This document shows, piece by piece, positions 9,268 through 18,876 of a stretch of DNA of 64,000 nt. Every line of letters begins with the position of its first letter. The first letter of the stretch is position 1. This DNA is from JALONH01 sp046329235 (lineage in GTDB: Bacteria > Bacteroidota > Bacteroidia > Cytophagales > Cytophagaceae): the NCBI GenBank assembly GCA_046329235.1, contig JAXLVA010000001.1:372001-436000 (forward strand), given 5' to 3'. The notes beneath the pieces were generated by a model. It did no database searches. It had not been told where the DNA came from and worked only from the letters and a program-made list of their open reading frames with translations. The translations under genes were made by a program, and so were the position numbers.

Positions 9268-9585
9268 ATGAAAGAAATAACTGTGAGTGAATTAAAAGAA
9301 TTGATGGATGCAAAGGCTGAATTTCAATTGATAGATGTACGTGAGCCTGCAGAATTTGAAGAGGCTAATCTGGATGGTATTTTAATACCATTACAAACGA
9401 TTCCGCAAAACGTAGAAAAAATTGCTAAAGACAAACAAGTGGTTGTTCATTGCAGAAGCGGTAAGCGTAGTGCTAATGCCATTGCTTTCTTGGAATCTAA
9501 TTATGGATTTGATAATCTATATAACTTAGTAGGAGGTATTCTTGCTTGGCGTGATGAAATCGATCCTGATATGGATGTTCATTAA
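9268..9585 (+). CDS. Rhodanese-like domain protein
   Basis: A single-domain 105-residue rhodanese. The catalytic loop is HCRSGKRS with Cys about residue 62, preceded by LIDVREPAEF. It carries sulfane sulfur or acts in sulfur trafficking. It is the last gene of the reductase operon and is followed by a strong bidirectional terminator. Confidence 0.9.
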   Translation: MKEITVSELKELMDAKAEFQLIDVREPAEFEEANLDGILIPLQTIPQNVEKIAKDKQVVVHCRSGKRSANAIAFLESNYGFDNLYNLVGGILAWRDEIDPDMDVH

Positions 9586-9595
9586 TGGTATAAAT

Positions 9596-9652
9596 GAATG
9601 CATAAAAAAAGACCTTCCTGAAATATTCAAGAAGGTCTTTTTTTATGCATTC
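9596..9652. terminator. Long bidirectional terminator
   Basis: A 57-bp near-perfect palindrome: GAATGCAT, A-tract, GACCTTC, short loop, GAAGGTC, T-tract, ATGCATTC. The paired arms run over about 22 bp. It separates the convergent rhodanese and DUF5723 genes. Confidence 0.9.
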
Positions 9653-9659
9653 AAATCTC

Positions 9660-11135
9660 TTAGAAACGGAAACGGAAGAATCCGAAACCTAAGGATGTAT
9701 TGACACCTTTGGATTGAGCAAATAATAAACTTTGAACATCACGAGTTGCTAAACCAACTTCCCAGCCACCATTCTCACCTACGATAAAAGTGAAACCAAG
9801 AGGAACGTTGAAGGTTGTTTTATATCTTTCCAGATTGTTAGCAAAGTTTCCACCCATGTTCATACCGGATGAAACTTTAAACCAACGAGTTACATAGAAA
9901 TCCCCACCAATTGCGTAGTAAGCATGTTGTAAGTTACCTGCTACTTTATTCAATGGAATGATGATATCAGCACCGATTTCTAATTTATTTTCCATTAATG
10001 CAATACTACCACCGAAGCGTAACATCGTAGGAAGCTTAACCTTGAATGAACTTATCGGATCCCAGTAAAGTAATTCGTTAAAGTTTTTCAACGCTTCTTT
10101 ATGATATTCAACTTCTGTAAAGGCGGTGTCACGGATTCGAACGGTGTTATTGTTATAATTGATACTACCTATGTTAACGATAGAAACACCAAATTTGATG
10201 GTTTCTTTAAATACCCCAGTGATACCAATATCAGCACCTACACCTTGACCGGCTGGTGTGAAGACATTTCCTTTATTTTCTTTAGTAGGAATATTTAATA
10301 CAGTTGAATCACTGTTAGCAAATGTAGGGCTTATCGCTACTAGACCATTAATACTACCATTGCTGGCAGTAACATCCATATAGTTATAACCCATTAAGTA
10401 TTTAAGAGTAACACCTGCATGAATTTCAAGTAACTCATCACCCCAAACTTTTCTACCGTAAGCAGCGTCGATGGAGCGGTAGTAATTATGTTGAGTTTTA
10501 CTTCCATCTACAATTTGTCCGAAAGAGATTGGTGTAGAAGAAATCCCGGACTTAATTCCTATAGTTTGATAACTATCATATTGACTTGGGTCATTAGGAA
10601 CTACAGAATTATCTTGTAAACGTAGTTGATCAAAATATTGAGTTGATAATGCTCCTGAGTATCCAAAACTTGAAAAACCACCGGAATATGCTCCATAAAC
10701 ACTTATGTGTTCTGTTACTCTAAAACCAAGACCTCCCAATTTTTCATTTTGGATTGCTAAACCAAAAAGCATTAAATCTATGTTAGCAGAAATGGCATTA
10801 TTTTTCATTAAATCAGCCGCTTTCATAGATTCTTCCGGTGTCAAACTATTATTGTTGGCAATAGGCTCTATGACATATTTATCTAATTGGGAACGAGTAA
10901 TACCTTGTGCAAAAGCACCTATACCACCTTCTAGAAAACCAATAGTAACGTGTTTGGTTTCATATTTGGTTTTAATACCTAAGTTGGCAGGGTTAATACC
11001 TATACATTGATAATCGGTAGTCATGGTTGTTCCAACTCCACTACGACCCATAGCAGTGAAAACGCTACCATCAATTTGGGCATAAGATGAAACAAGAGGA
11101 AGAACACCTAGAATGCTGAGTAAAAGTTTTTTCAT
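9660..11135 (-). CDS. DUF5723 family outer-membrane protein
   Basis: A 491-residue secreted protein with a signal peptide (residues 1-20, ending SSYAQ). It has glycine/aromatic-rich alternating segments typical of beta-barrels and ends in aromatic residues (FGFFRFRF). The early segment INPANLGIK fits DUF5723 and PorV-like proteins of Bacteroidota. Function unknown; outer-membrane location is inferred. Confidence 0.75.
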   Translation of the reverse strand: MKKLLLSILGVLPLVSSYAQIDGSVFTAMGRSGVGTTMTTDYQCIGINPANLGIKTKYETKHVTIGFLEGGIGAFAQGITRSQLDKYVIEPIANNNSLTPEESMKAADLMKNNAISANIDLMLFGLAIQNEKLGGLGFRVTEHISVYGAYSGGFSSFGYSGALSTQYFDQLRLQDNSVVPNDPSQYDSYQTIGIKSGISSTPISFGQIVDGSKTQHNYYRSIDAAYGRKVWGDELLEIHAGVTLKYLMGYNYMDVTASNGSINGLVAISPTFANSDSTVLNIPTKENKGNVFTPAGQGVGADIGITGVFKETIKFGVSIVNIGSINYNNNTVRIRDTAFTEVEYHKEALKNFNELLYWDPISSFKVKLPTMLRFGGSIALMENKLEIGADIIIPLNKVAGNLQHAYYAIGGDFYVTRWFKVSSGMNMGGNFANNLERYKTTFNVPLGFTFIVGENGGWEVGLATRDVQSLLFAQSKGVNTSLGFGFFRFRF

Positions 11136-11182
11136 ATTCTTTATTTAAGGGACAATACTAAATTACTTATTTTTTTTAAAAG

Positions 11183-11890
11183 TTACTCGACTTCATCTTT
11201 TTCTCGCATCACATAATAGTATAATGCAGAGAAAAGTACCAATGCAACCCCAATAAATACATATTTTTGAAGTTGGTAGGTGGGGTCGTTTTCTATATCT
11301 TCATTAAAGCTCTGGATTTGCGTTCCAACCCAAACTGTTGCTACCAAACGCAACGCAATTCCTATAGTACCAAATACTAGATATTTTTTTAGTGGAATTT
11401 CAATATAAGAACAAAAGAAATTGGTCACTGCAAAAGGTAATGATGGTGTTAAACGCATGGTAAAAAGCATTAACCGTTCATTTTTTTGAAGCTTTTTAAC
11501 AAATTTATACATCTCAGGATTCATTTTAATGAAGCCCATGATGGTGTTTTTGTCAAACCAATTAGAAATAGCATAACCGAACCAAGTACCCAGTGTAAAC
11601 ATTCCTAACAGTATTGGATACGCATTCCATCCAAAGAAGTAACCGCATGCCACAGATACTATGGTTGTAGAAGCTAATGACATGGATGTTAAAAAGAAAC
11701 ATAATATACCCATGAAGAATATCATAGTGGTACTCCATTGAGATACTTGTTCATTAAAGAAGGCACTATAGGATATAATAACAAGTGTACTGATGAAAGG
11801 CAAAATAGACATTACGATAAGTGAAATAATGGAAAATTTCACTTTAAGGGGAGCGCCACTAATTTTTTCGAGTAATTCGTTAAAGTTCAT
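11183..11890 (-). CDS. VTT-domain (TVP38/TMEM64-like) membrane protein
   Basis: A 235-residue integral membrane protein with about six hydrophobic helices and the VTT core (CGYFFGWNAYPILLGMFTLG, then RLTPSLPFAVTNFFCSY). The family is related to DedA proteins linked to lipid scrambling and membrane homeostasis. A terminator-like hairpin separates it from the upstream DUF937 gene. Confidence 0.8.
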   Translation of the reverse strand: MNFNELLEKISGAPLKVKFSIISLIVMSILPFISTLVIISYSAFFNEQVSQWSTTMIFFMGILCFFLTSMSLASTTIVSVACGYFFGWNAYPILLGMFTLGTWFGYAISNWFDKNTIMGFIKMNPEMYKFVKKLQKNERLMLFTMRLTPSLPFAVTNFFCSYIEIPLKKYLVFGTIGIALRLVATVWVGTQIQSFNEDIENDPTYQLQKYVFIGVALVLFSALYYYVMREKDEVE

Positions 11891-11905
11891 TGGGGAATAA
11901 AATAG

Positions 11906-11932
11906 AAAGAGGTTCTAACATAGAACCTCTTT
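11906..11932 (-). terminator. Intrinsic terminator after the DUF937 gene
   Basis: Perfect 12-bp inverted repeat (AAAGAGGTTCTA / TAGAACCTCTTT) with a 3-nt loop, followed on the minus strand by a T-rich stretch. Confidence 0.7.
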
Positions 11933-11942
11933 GTGATAAGAA

Positions 11943-12425
11943 TTAAAATAGTTTGCTGATACCGCCAAGCAAGTCACCGGCTCCTTTGGAGTTGCCTCCA
12001 AGAAAACCTTTTAATGCACCGGATATCATGTCATCACTGTCAATACCTAATTTCGACATCAAATCACTAGCATCACTTGCTGAACCAGTATCGTTGCCAG
12101 AGAATTTATTCATGATAAATGGTATTACCATGCCTGAAATAGTGTTGGCTAAACTTGGGCTTAATCCTAGTTTAGAAGTGATGTTTCCAATGAACTGATT
12201 GGATATAGATTGTACAATAGAGTTGTTTTGTAAACTGCCACCGTTGCCATTAAATAAATCTAATAAACCACCAAAATTACCGTTACTAGCTTCAGTCTTA
12301 ATACCATCTGTTAATGCAGATTGTGCTTGAGAAAAGATTCCTGATAATTGAGAAGACGGAACACCTGCTTGCTCTAATTGTGGCGCTAATTGTTGGCTTG
12401 CCGCCTGAATAAGTTGATCTAACAT
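11943..12425 (-). CDS. DUF937 family protein
   Basis: A 160-residue protein rich in Ser, Gly, Asn and Leu with alternating helical turns: a helical start (LIQAASQQLAPQLEQAG), a glycine/asparagine-rich linker, and the MVIPFIMNKFS segment. This matches the DUF937/YidB-like family. No signal peptide is evident and the function is unknown. It is 29 nt downstream of the OmpA lipoprotein gene. Confidence 0.7.
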   Translation of the reverse strand: MLDQLIQAASQQLAPQLEQAGVPSSQLSGIFSQAQSALTDGIKTEASNGNFGGLLDLFNGNGGSLQNNSIVQSISNQFIGNITSKLGLSPSLANTISGMVIPFIMNKFSGNDTGSASDASDLMSKLGIDSDDMISGALKGFLGGNSKGAGDLLGGISKLF

Positions 12426-12454
12426 AAAATTACTATTTAAAGTGAATAAAAGAA

Positions 12455-13417
12455 TTAGTTGTTGGCTTCTAATAGTTTGTAAAGTTCTGCCAAGTTAGGT
12501 GTGATGACAATTTCAGTACGTCTATTTTTTCTACGTGCTTCTTCTGTTTTACCGGAAGCTACCGGAATAAATTCTCCATGTCCTGCCGGTACAATATGTT
12601 TAGGATCTACACCTGCAGAAGTTAAGATACGTGTGATGGAAGTAGCACGTAACACACTTAAATCCCAGTTATCCTTGATACCTACCGTACCTTTAGCCAT
12701 TGGTACATCATCGGTATGACCTTCTACCATAATAGTAATGTCTTGTTGTTCTTTTAATACCCCGGCTAATTTTTTTAATGCTTCAGCGCCCTTAGGATCT
12801 ACTTCAATTGAGCCTGATTTGAATAACAATTGTTCGGCTAAAGAAACATAGATTTTACCATCTTTCATTTCTATCGTTAAGTCTGAATCTTTATAGGATA
12901 ATAAAGCAGAAGCAACTTTATTACGTAATTCGTTTACAGCTTTTTCTTTTTCAGCAATAATGGTTTCTAATTCTTTCACTCTGCGTTCGCGTTCTACTAA
13001 ATTAGATTGAAGGTTTTTAACTTCTAATTCTCGTTTAGATAAATCTTTATTTAATTTTTCTAATTCTGCAGCGTTGTAGTTAATAATTTTTGTATGTGTA
13101 CTTAACAAACGTTGATAGGTAGAATTTAGATTGTCAAAATCTGTTTGAGTTTTACGTAATGCCATATTTAAGTCCGTTGTATCTTGACGTAAGTCGGCAT
13201 TTTGTTTTTTTAGTGAATCCAATTGTTTTTGAAGAGCAACGTATTCATTTTTTAATTTCTCTAAATTTTCATCACATAAGGCTTTATCAGCTTCCAAAGC
13301 AGACTTCATACGTGTCATATCATCGTATTTTTTCTTTGAAACGATACAGCTGTTCATGCTGAAAAGTAGTATAGCACTACCAATAGAATACATTACCAGT
13401 TTTTTCATATTTTTCAA
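12455..13417 (-). CDS. OmpA-family lipoprotein with periplasmic coiled coil
   Basis: A 320-residue envelope protein. The signal ends FSMNSC (lipidated Cys about residue 24), a long coiled coil covers about residues 30-165, and the C-terminal OmpA domain binds peptidoglycan (VEGHTDDVPM, NWDLSVLRATS, GHGEFIPV, RRKNRRTEIVI). It probably tethers outer membrane to cell wall. A second ATG three codons downstream is an equally possible start. Confidence 0.9.
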   Translation of the reverse strand: MKNMKKLVMYSIGSAILLFSMNSCIVSKKKYDDMTRMKSALEADKALCDENLEKLKNEYVALQKQLDSLKKQNADLRQDTTDLNMALRKTQTDFDNLNSTYQRLLSTHTKIINYNAAELEKLNKDLSKRELEVKNLQSNLVERERRVKELETIIAEKEKAVNELRNKVASALLSYKDSDLTIEMKDGKIYVSLAEQLLFKSGSIEVDPKGAEALKKLAGVLKEQQDITIMVEGHTDDVPMAKGTVGIKDNWDLSVLRATSITRILTSAGVDPKHIVPAGHGEFIPVASGKTEEARRKNRRTEIVITPNLAELYKLLEANN

Positions 13418-13521
13418 TCGTACTTATGTTGGGTAAAAATATAAACTTATATTTAAAATTGATAGGTAACTTTTGAATAAGTTTACCGTAAGAGTGAGGT
13501 TCTAAAAAAATAATAAATACC

Positions 13522-14397
13522 ATGACAACAATATATCAACCTATGCTACCGGAAAATACATTTAAGAAGAAAGTAGTAGTTATTACGGGTGGCGGCACCG
13601 GATTAGGTAAAAATATGGCACAGGCCCTATTACAATTAGGAGCTACTGTAGTCATTACCAGTAGAAAAAAAGAGGTGTTAGATGCTACAGCATTAGAATT
13701 ACAAGAATTTACAGGTGGTGTGATTCATACATTTGCGTGTGATGTACGTGATTACCGACAAGTAGAACAATTATTAGCTTTTGCCGTCGAAACATGCGGA
13801 CATGTAGATGCATTAATAAATAACGCAGCGGGAAATTTTATTTCACCTACGGAAAACTTGTCGCCCAAGGCATTTGATGTAGTGGTGGATATTGTTTTAA
13901 AGGGGACATATAATGGTGTTTTGACTTTTGGGAAACATTGGTTGGAACAAAAACAACCTGCCACCATATTAAGTGTTGTGACCACTTACGCTACTACCGG
14001 ATCTGCTTTTGTGGTCCCATCGGCTACGGCAAAAGCGGGAGTTATAGCTTTAACTCGTTCACTAGCAGTGGAGTGGGGTAGAAAAGGGATTCGTTTAAAT
14101 GCCATTGCTCCGGGGCCATTTCCTACGGAAGGTGCTTGGTCTAGATTATTTCCGGGTCATATAGAAGAGAAGTTTAATCCTGAAAACCGTATCCCTTTGG
14201 GAAGATATGGGAAACATGAAGAGTTGATGAATTTGGTAACGTATTTATTATCAGACTATTCTGGATATATCAATGGGGAAGTGGTGACGATTGACGGTGG
14301 AGAATGGTTGCAAGGTGCCGGTGAGTTTAATAACCTTTTAGACCTTACCAAAGAGGATTGGGAGGATATCGAAAAGCAGATTCGAGGTAAAAGTTGA
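13522..14397 (+). CDS. SDR oxidoreductase, 2,4-dienoyl-CoA reductase-like
   Basis: A 291-residue short-chain dehydrogenase. The cofactor motif is TGGGTGLG, and NNAAGNF follows. In place of the usual YxxxK there is SATAK: Ser replaces Tyr and Lys is kept, as in 2,4-dienoyl-CoA reductases, where the tyrosine lies elsewhere. The PGPFPTEGAW segment also fits that group. Likely role: NADPH-dependent reduction of unsaturated acyl-CoA during fatty-acid degradation. Confidence 0.82.
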   Translation: MTTIYQPMLPENTFKKKVVVITGGGTGLGKNMAQALLQLGATVVITSRKKEVLDATALELQEFTGGVIHTFACDVRDYRQVEQLLAFAVETCGHVDALINNAAGNFISPTENLSPKAFDVVVDIVLKGTYNGVLTFGKHWLEQKQPATILSVVTTYATTGSAFVVPSATAKAGVIALTRSLAVEWGRKGIRLNAIAPGPFPTEGAWSRLFPGHIEEKFNPENRIPLGRYGKHEELMNLVTYLLSDYSGYINGEVVTIDGGEWLQGAGEFNNLLDLTKEDWEDIEKQIRGKS

Positions 14398-14446
14398 TCT
14401 TTTTTTAAAAAAGACGTCAAAAAGTGGAAAAAAGATAGAATCACAT

Positions 14447-14477
14447 TTTGGGACTGTAGAGTAAACTCGTATATTTG
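14447..14477 (+). promoter_or_regulatory. Bacteroidota-type promoter of tRNA-Gln
   Basis: TTTG at 14447-14450, a 19-nt spacer, TATATTTG at 14470-14477. This is an exact match to the TTTG-N19-TAnnTTTG consensus, about 40 bases before the mature tRNA. Confidence 0.88.
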
Positions 14478-14517
14478 CAATCCCAAAACGTTAATAACAA
14501 GCAATTGTTGTTAAGAT

Positions 14518-14590
14518 TGTCCGATGGTGTAACTGGCAACACGTCTGATTTTGGTTCAGAAGAGTCCAGGTTCGAAACCTGGTCGGACAA
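14518..14590 (+). tRNA. tRNA-Gln (anticodon TTG)
   Basis: Cloverleaf with acceptor TGTCCGA/TCGGACA, anticodon stem TCTGA/TCAGA with loop TTTTGGT (anticodon TTG), T stem CCAGG/CCTGG with loop TTCGAAA. CCA is not encoded. Confidence 0.95.
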
Positions 14591-14595
14591 CATAA

Positions 14596-14641
14596 AATAG
14601 AAGGTTTAGTTCTCTTGTAGGGCTAAATCTTCTATTTGTTT
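14596..14641 (+). terminator. Terminator-like hairpin after tRNA-Gln
   Basis: AATAGAAG-g-TTTAG pairs with CTAAA-t-CTTCTATT, followed by TGTTTT. It begins 6 bases after the tRNA. Confidence 0.6.
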
Positions 14642-14661
14642 TATAGACACAATAAGAAAAT

Positions 14662-15591
14662 ATGTCAAAACTGAAATTGTTTTCCGGAACTAACTCTCGT
14701 TACTTGGCAGAGCGCATAGCTGAGTCGTACGGAGATAAACCATTAGGAAATGTAACTAGTACCCGTTTCAGCGACGGTGAAATCTCAGTAAGTTTTGATG
14801 AGTCCATTCGTGGACATGATGTCTATATCATTCAATCAACATTCCCTAATGCGGATAATTTGATGGAATTACTTTTAATGGCGGACGCTGCTAAGCGTGC
14901 ATCTGCCGGAGAAGTAGCCGCTATTATTCCTTATTTCGGATATGCGCGTCAGGATAGAAAAGATAAGCCAAGAGTTCCTATCGCAGCTAAGTTAGTAGCT
15001 AACTTATTAACTGCTGCAGGTGTGGATCGCTTGATGACTTGTGATTTACACGCAGGACAAATTCAAGGTTTCTTTGATTTCCCTGTAGATCACTTAGATG
15101 GTTCAGCTATCTTTATTCCTTACTTAAAAAGTTTACAAACAGATCACTTAGTGATAGCTTCTCCGGACGTAGGAGGTGTGAAACGTGCTCGTGAATTTGC
15201 TAAACATTTAAAAGCAGATTTAGTAGTGTGTGACAAACACCGCGTTCGTGCTAACGAAATTGCTTCTATGCAATTAATTGGTAATGTAGAAGGTGCTGAT
15301 GTAGTATTAGTGGATGACTTAATTGACACCGGTGGTACAATGACTAAAGCAGCTCAAGTGATTATGGAAAAAGGAGCGAAGAGTGTACGTGCTATCTGTA
15401 CGCACCCGATTCTTTCCGGTAAAGCTTACGAAAACATTGAAAACTCAGTGTTGACAGAAATGATTGTTGCAGATACTATTCCTTTGAAACAGGAAACATC
15501 TAAAATCAAAGTTGTATCTGTAGGTCCATTATTCGCTGAAGCCATCAAACAAATTCAAATAGGTGGTTCTATTAGTTCGTTATTTATTTAA
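14662..15591 (+). CDS. prs: Ribose-phosphate pyrophosphokinase (PRPP synthetase)
   Basis: A 309-residue cytosolic enzyme making PRPP from ribose 5-phosphate and ATP. Visible motifs: FSDGEI near the N-terminus, the flexible loop YFGYARQDRKDKPR, the CDLHAGQIQGFF metal-binding stretch, and the PRPP-binding loop VDDLIDTGGTM. Length is normal for the family. rplY follows 24 nt later. Confidence 0.97.
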   Translation: MSKLKLFSGTNSRYLAERIAESYGDKPLGNVTSTRFSDGEISVSFDESIRGHDVYIIQSTFPNADNLMELLLMADAAKRASAGEVAAIIPYFGYARQDRKDKPRVPIAAKLVANLLTAAGVDRLMTCDLHAGQIQGFFDFPVDHLDGSAIFIPYLKSLQTDHLVIASPDVGGVKRAREFAKHLKADLVVCDKHRVRANEIASMQLIGNVEGADVVLVDDLIDTGGTMTKAAQVIMEKGAKSVRAICTHPILSGKAYENIENSVLTEMIVADTIPLKQETSKIKVVSVGPLFAEAIKQIQIGGSISSLFI

Positions 15592-15615
15592 TATTTCACA
15601 TAAACAAGTTCAATT

Positions 15616-16191
15616 ATGAAACAAGTAGAGATTATAGGGTATAAAAGAGCAAATCTCGGTAAGAAAGAATCTAAAGACTTACGTCTAGATGCTAATGTAC
15701 CATGCGTATTATACGGAGGAGAAGAACAATTACACTTCCACGTGCCAATGTTCTTATTCCGTGACATTATATATACCGGAAGTGCTTGTACTGTATTGTT
15801 AAACTTAGAAGGTAAGCAGTACAAATGTATCTTGCAGGATGCACAATTCCACCCTGTTAATGATATGTTATTACACGTTGACTTTTTATTATTGAAAGAT
15901 GATAAAATAGTTAAAATGAATATCCCTGTTGCATTCGTAGGTACTTCTCCTGGGGTTGTAAAAGGTGGTAAATTCGTTCAAAAAGTAAAAACATTATCAG
16001 TTAAAGCTTTACCTAAAGACTTACCTGATTTTATCAACGTTGACATCAGCGCTTTAGAAATTGGTAAATCAGTTAAAGTTGGTGATATCAAAGCTGAAGG
16101 TTATACTATCTTAAATGCAAAAGCTATTCCTGTTGCTTCGGTTGTTACAACTAGAGCGTTGAAACAAGAAGAGTCTACTGCTAAAAAATAA
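15616..16191 (+). CDS. rplY: 50S ribosomal protein L25, general stress Ctc form
   Basis: A 191-residue two-domain L25/Ctc protein that binds 5S rRNA. The N-terminal RNA-binding part (about residues 1-95) contains RANLGKKESKDLR and DAQFHPVNDMLLHVDFLL; the C-terminal TL5/Ctc domain follows. It probably shares a transcript with prs, as in many bacteria, and is ended by a perfect terminator. Confidence 0.95.
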   Translation: MKQVEIIGYKRANLGKKESKDLRLDANVPCVLYGGEEQLHFHVPMFLFRDIIYTGSACTVLLNLEGKQYKCILQDAQFHPVNDMLLHVDFLLLKDDKIVKMNIPVAFVGTSPGVVKGGKFVQKVKTLSVKALPKDLPDFINVDISALEIGKSVKVGDIKAEGYTILNAKAIPVASVVTTRALKQEESTAKK

Positions 16192-16249
16192 TTTCACTCG
16201 GCTAGTCCGATTTGATGATATAGGTAGGATTGTATCCACTATAGTTTCT

Positions 16250-16283
16250 AAATCCCGATTACATGTAATCGGGATTTTTTTTT
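16250..16283 (+). terminator. Intrinsic terminator after rplY
   Basis: A perfect 28-bp palindrome (AAATCCCGATTACA then its complement) followed by a T-tract. Confidence 0.9.
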
Positions 16284-16312
16284 ACAGAGCTAAAAACATT
16301 ACCTTAGTAGAC

Positions 16313-16879
16313 ATGAATTATTTAATCGTTGGTTTAGGGAATATAGGTGAGGAATACCATGAAACTCGACATAATATCGGTTTTATGGTCCTAGACGCTA
16401 TTGCAAATGAACATCAATTAAACTTTGAATTAAAACGTCATGCTCATGTGACGGAGTGGAAGCTAAAAGGCCGAACATTGACCTTGGTGAAACCTACTAC
16501 CTACATGAATTTAAGCGGTAAGGCCGTTCAATATTGGATGCAGGAAAAAAAGATTCCTGTAGAAAATATTCTTGTCATAACGGATGATATAGCGCTGCCG
16601 TTTGGAACCATTCGTATGCGTACCAAAGGTTCTGCCGGTGGACATAATGGTTTGACAGATATTGAGAATACTCTTCAAACAGCTTCTTACACTCGTATGC
16701 GTATGGGAGTAGGGAACGATTTTCCCAAAGGTAGACAAGCCGATTTTGTATTGTCTAAATTCCCCGATGAAGATCAAAAAATAATGCCTGAAGTGTTAGA
16801 CCGTGCTATCAAAGGAATACAAGCCTTTGTAACCATAGGAGCGGAGAGAGCAATGAATAGTGTAAATACAAAAAAGTAA
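16313..16879 (+). CDS. pth: Peptidyl-tRNA hydrolase
   Basis: A 188-residue Pth. Motifs include the LIVGLGNIGEEYHETRHNIG start with catalytic His in RHNIG, TYMNLSGKA, DDIALPFGTIRMR and GSAGGHNGL. It recycles peptidyl-tRNAs dropped from ribosomes. murI begins one base after its stop codon. Confidence 0.96.
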   Translation: MNYLIVGLGNIGEEYHETRHNIGFMVLDAIANEHQLNFELKRHAHVTEWKLKGRTLTLVKPTTYMNLSGKAVQYWMQEKKIPVENILVITDDIALPFGTIRMRTKGSAGGHNGLTDIENTLQTASYTRMRMGVGNDFPKGRQADFVLSKFPDEDQKIMPEVLDRAIKGIQAFVTIGAERAMNSVNTKK

Positions 16880-16880
16880 A

Positions 16881-17687
16881 ATGGAAGCAACACAACCGAT
16901 AGGGATTTTTGATAGTGGTATTGGCGGATTAACCGTGGCTCGTGCCGTTCATGAGCTTTTACCTAATGAACGTATCATCTATTTTGGAGATACTGCCCAC
17001 TTACCTTACGGTGATAAATCTACAGCTGCTATTCAATCTTATGCTATTAAAATTTCAGATGTATTATTAAAACATAAATGCAAAGTTATACTTATAGCAT
17101 GTAACTCTGCTTCGGCTGCAGCTTATCAATTACTCAAGGAATACGCGGGTTCCAGAGCCAAAGTGATGAATGTAATAGATCCTATGGTAAAGTATGTAGG
17201 TGAAAATTATGCCGGCAAACAAGTAGGTTTAATAGGTACTAAACGTACGATTGCTTCTAATGTCTATCAACGTAAAATTGATAAGTTAGAATCAGCAATT
17301 ACTTTACATTCTTTAGCTACACCTCTTTTAGCTCCCATGGTGGAAGAAGGGTTTTTTAATAATGCCGTTTCAACCAGTATCATCAATAATTATTTACAAG
17401 ATAAAAGTCTGGAAGGTATTGAAGCCTTAATCTTAGGGTGTACTCATTACCCATTAATTAAGGAACAGATTGCTGAATTTTATCAACAGAACGTTTCGAT
17501 TTTAGATAGTTCCGGTATTGTAGCACAGCATTTAAAGGATTATTTAGCAACAAATAATCTTTTGTCACAGGAGCGTAATACGGAGCATAAATTTTATGTC
17601 TCAGACTATACACGATCCTTTGTGGAATCGACTAAGATATTCTTCCAAACAGAGGTAGAATTAGAGCATTATCCATTGTGGGAATAA
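16881..17687 (+). CDS. murI: Glutamate racemase
   Basis: A 268-residue racemase supplying D-glutamate for peptidoglycan. Both catalytic cysteines are visible, in ACNSASAAA and LGCTHYPLI, along with IGIFDSGIGGLTV at the start. It is tightly packed behind pth. Confidence 0.96.
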   Translation: MEATQPIGIFDSGIGGLTVARAVHELLPNERIIYFGDTAHLPYGDKSTAAIQSYAIKISDVLLKHKCKVILIACNSASAAAYQLLKEYAGSRAKVMNVIDPMVKYVGENYAGKQVGLIGTKRTIASNVYQRKIDKLESAITLHSLATPLLAPMVEEGFFNNAVSTSIINNYLQDKSLEGIEALILGCTHYPLIKEQIAEFYQQNVSILDSSGIVAQHLKDYLATNNLLSQERNTEHKFYVSDYTRSFVESTKIFFQTEVELEHYPLWE

Positions 17688-17781
17688 CGTACTTACTCTA
17701 CTGATTTTATTGGGATTATAGGATTTTGAATTCCTCATTTTTTTAGTGCAAAAACCAATGTTTTGTGTTAATTTCGTACGG

Positions 17782-18876
17782 ATGTTTGCACTCATTATAG
17801 GGCTTTTCTTGATTTTAACCTACGCGGTATTTGTAATCTATGCTGAACGCAAAGTAGCAGCATTTATTCAAGATCGTTTGGGCCCTATGGAAACCGGTCC
17901 TTATGGTTTGTTACAGACCATTGCCGACTTAATCAAACTTTTACAAAAAGAAGATATCATTCCAACGGGTGCGCAAGCTGCTTTATTCAAGTGGGCACCG
18001 ATAATTATATTCGCAGCTGTCTTTGCCGGATTCTCTACCTTACCTTTAGCACCGGATTTAGTTGGTTCATCCGCTAATGTAGGTGTGTTTTTTTTATTAT
18101 CCATCGTTTCCATTGATGTGATTGGAATATTCATCGCCGGTTGGTCTTCTAATAATAAGTTTTCCATACTTGGTTCCATGAGAGGTATAGCACAGATTAT
18201 CTCTTACGAATTACCATTGACACTTTCCGTATTATCAGTGTTGCTGTTAATGGGAACACTTAATCTTGAAAAGATAAACTATCTACAGAGTGCTCAATTT
18301 ATTTCGGATACTAAAACAGCTTATTATCCATTCTTCTCCTTTACCTTTCATGATGTACAATCAATAGGTGGTTTCTTTACCTGGAATATTGTTCGTTATC
18401 CCTTCTTGTTGGTATCCTTTGTGATTTTCTTTATCGCTTCTTTAGCAGAATGTAACCGTGCACCATTTGATATACCGGAAGGAGAGTCTGAAATCGTTTC
18501 CGGTTTTCATACCGAATACTCCGGCTTTAGATTCGCTATATTATTCTTAGCTGAGTATGCGATGATGTTATTAGTTTCCTTACTAATGGTCATCTTGTTC
18601 TTAGGTGGATGGAATTCCCCATTACCTAATATTGGCAGTGTGACACTTTGTGACTGGACTACGGGAACCGGTGGCGAGTTGTCTGCTACTATCTGGGGCT
18701 TTTTCTGGTTAGTTAGTAAAGCATTTGGATTAGTATTCTTGCAAATTATGATGCGTTGGACCTATCCTCGTTTAAGGGTAGATCAATTGATGAATCTTTG
18801 TTGGAAAGTATTATTACCTGTTTCATTAGTCATGGTTGTAGTTAGCGCCTTATGGGTGTATTGGTTAAAAGTATGA
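17782..18876 (+). CDS. nuoH: NADH-quinone oxidoreductase subunit H
   Basis: Membrane subunit near the quinone site of complex I, with about eight helices. Conserved segments: YAERKVAAFIQDRLGP, EDIIPTGA, and AECNRAPFDIPEGESE. I place the start at ATG 17782; GTG 17746 and ATG 17758 would add 12 or 8 residues. It opens the nuoH-N block; the hydrophilic-arm genes nuoA-G are not upstream (murI is). It overlaps nuoI by 4 nt. Confidence 0.93.
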   Translation: MFALIIGLFLILTYAVFVIYAERKVAAFIQDRLGPMETGPYGLLQTIADLIKLLQKEDIIPTGAQAALFKWAPIIIFAAVFAGFSTLPLAPDLVGSSANVGVFFLLSIVSIDVIGIFIAGWSSNNKFSILGSMRGIAQIISYELPLTLSVLSVLLLMGTLNLEKINYLQSAQFISDTKTAYYPFFSFTFHDVQSIGGFFTWNIVRYPFLLVSFVIFFIASLAECNRAPFDIPEGESEIVSGFHTEYSGFRFAILFLAEYAMMLLVSLLMVILFLGGWNSPLPNIGSVTLCDWTTGTGGELSATIWGFFWLVSKAFGLVFLQIMMRWTYPRLRVDQLMNLCWKVLLPVSLVMVVVSALWVYWLKV

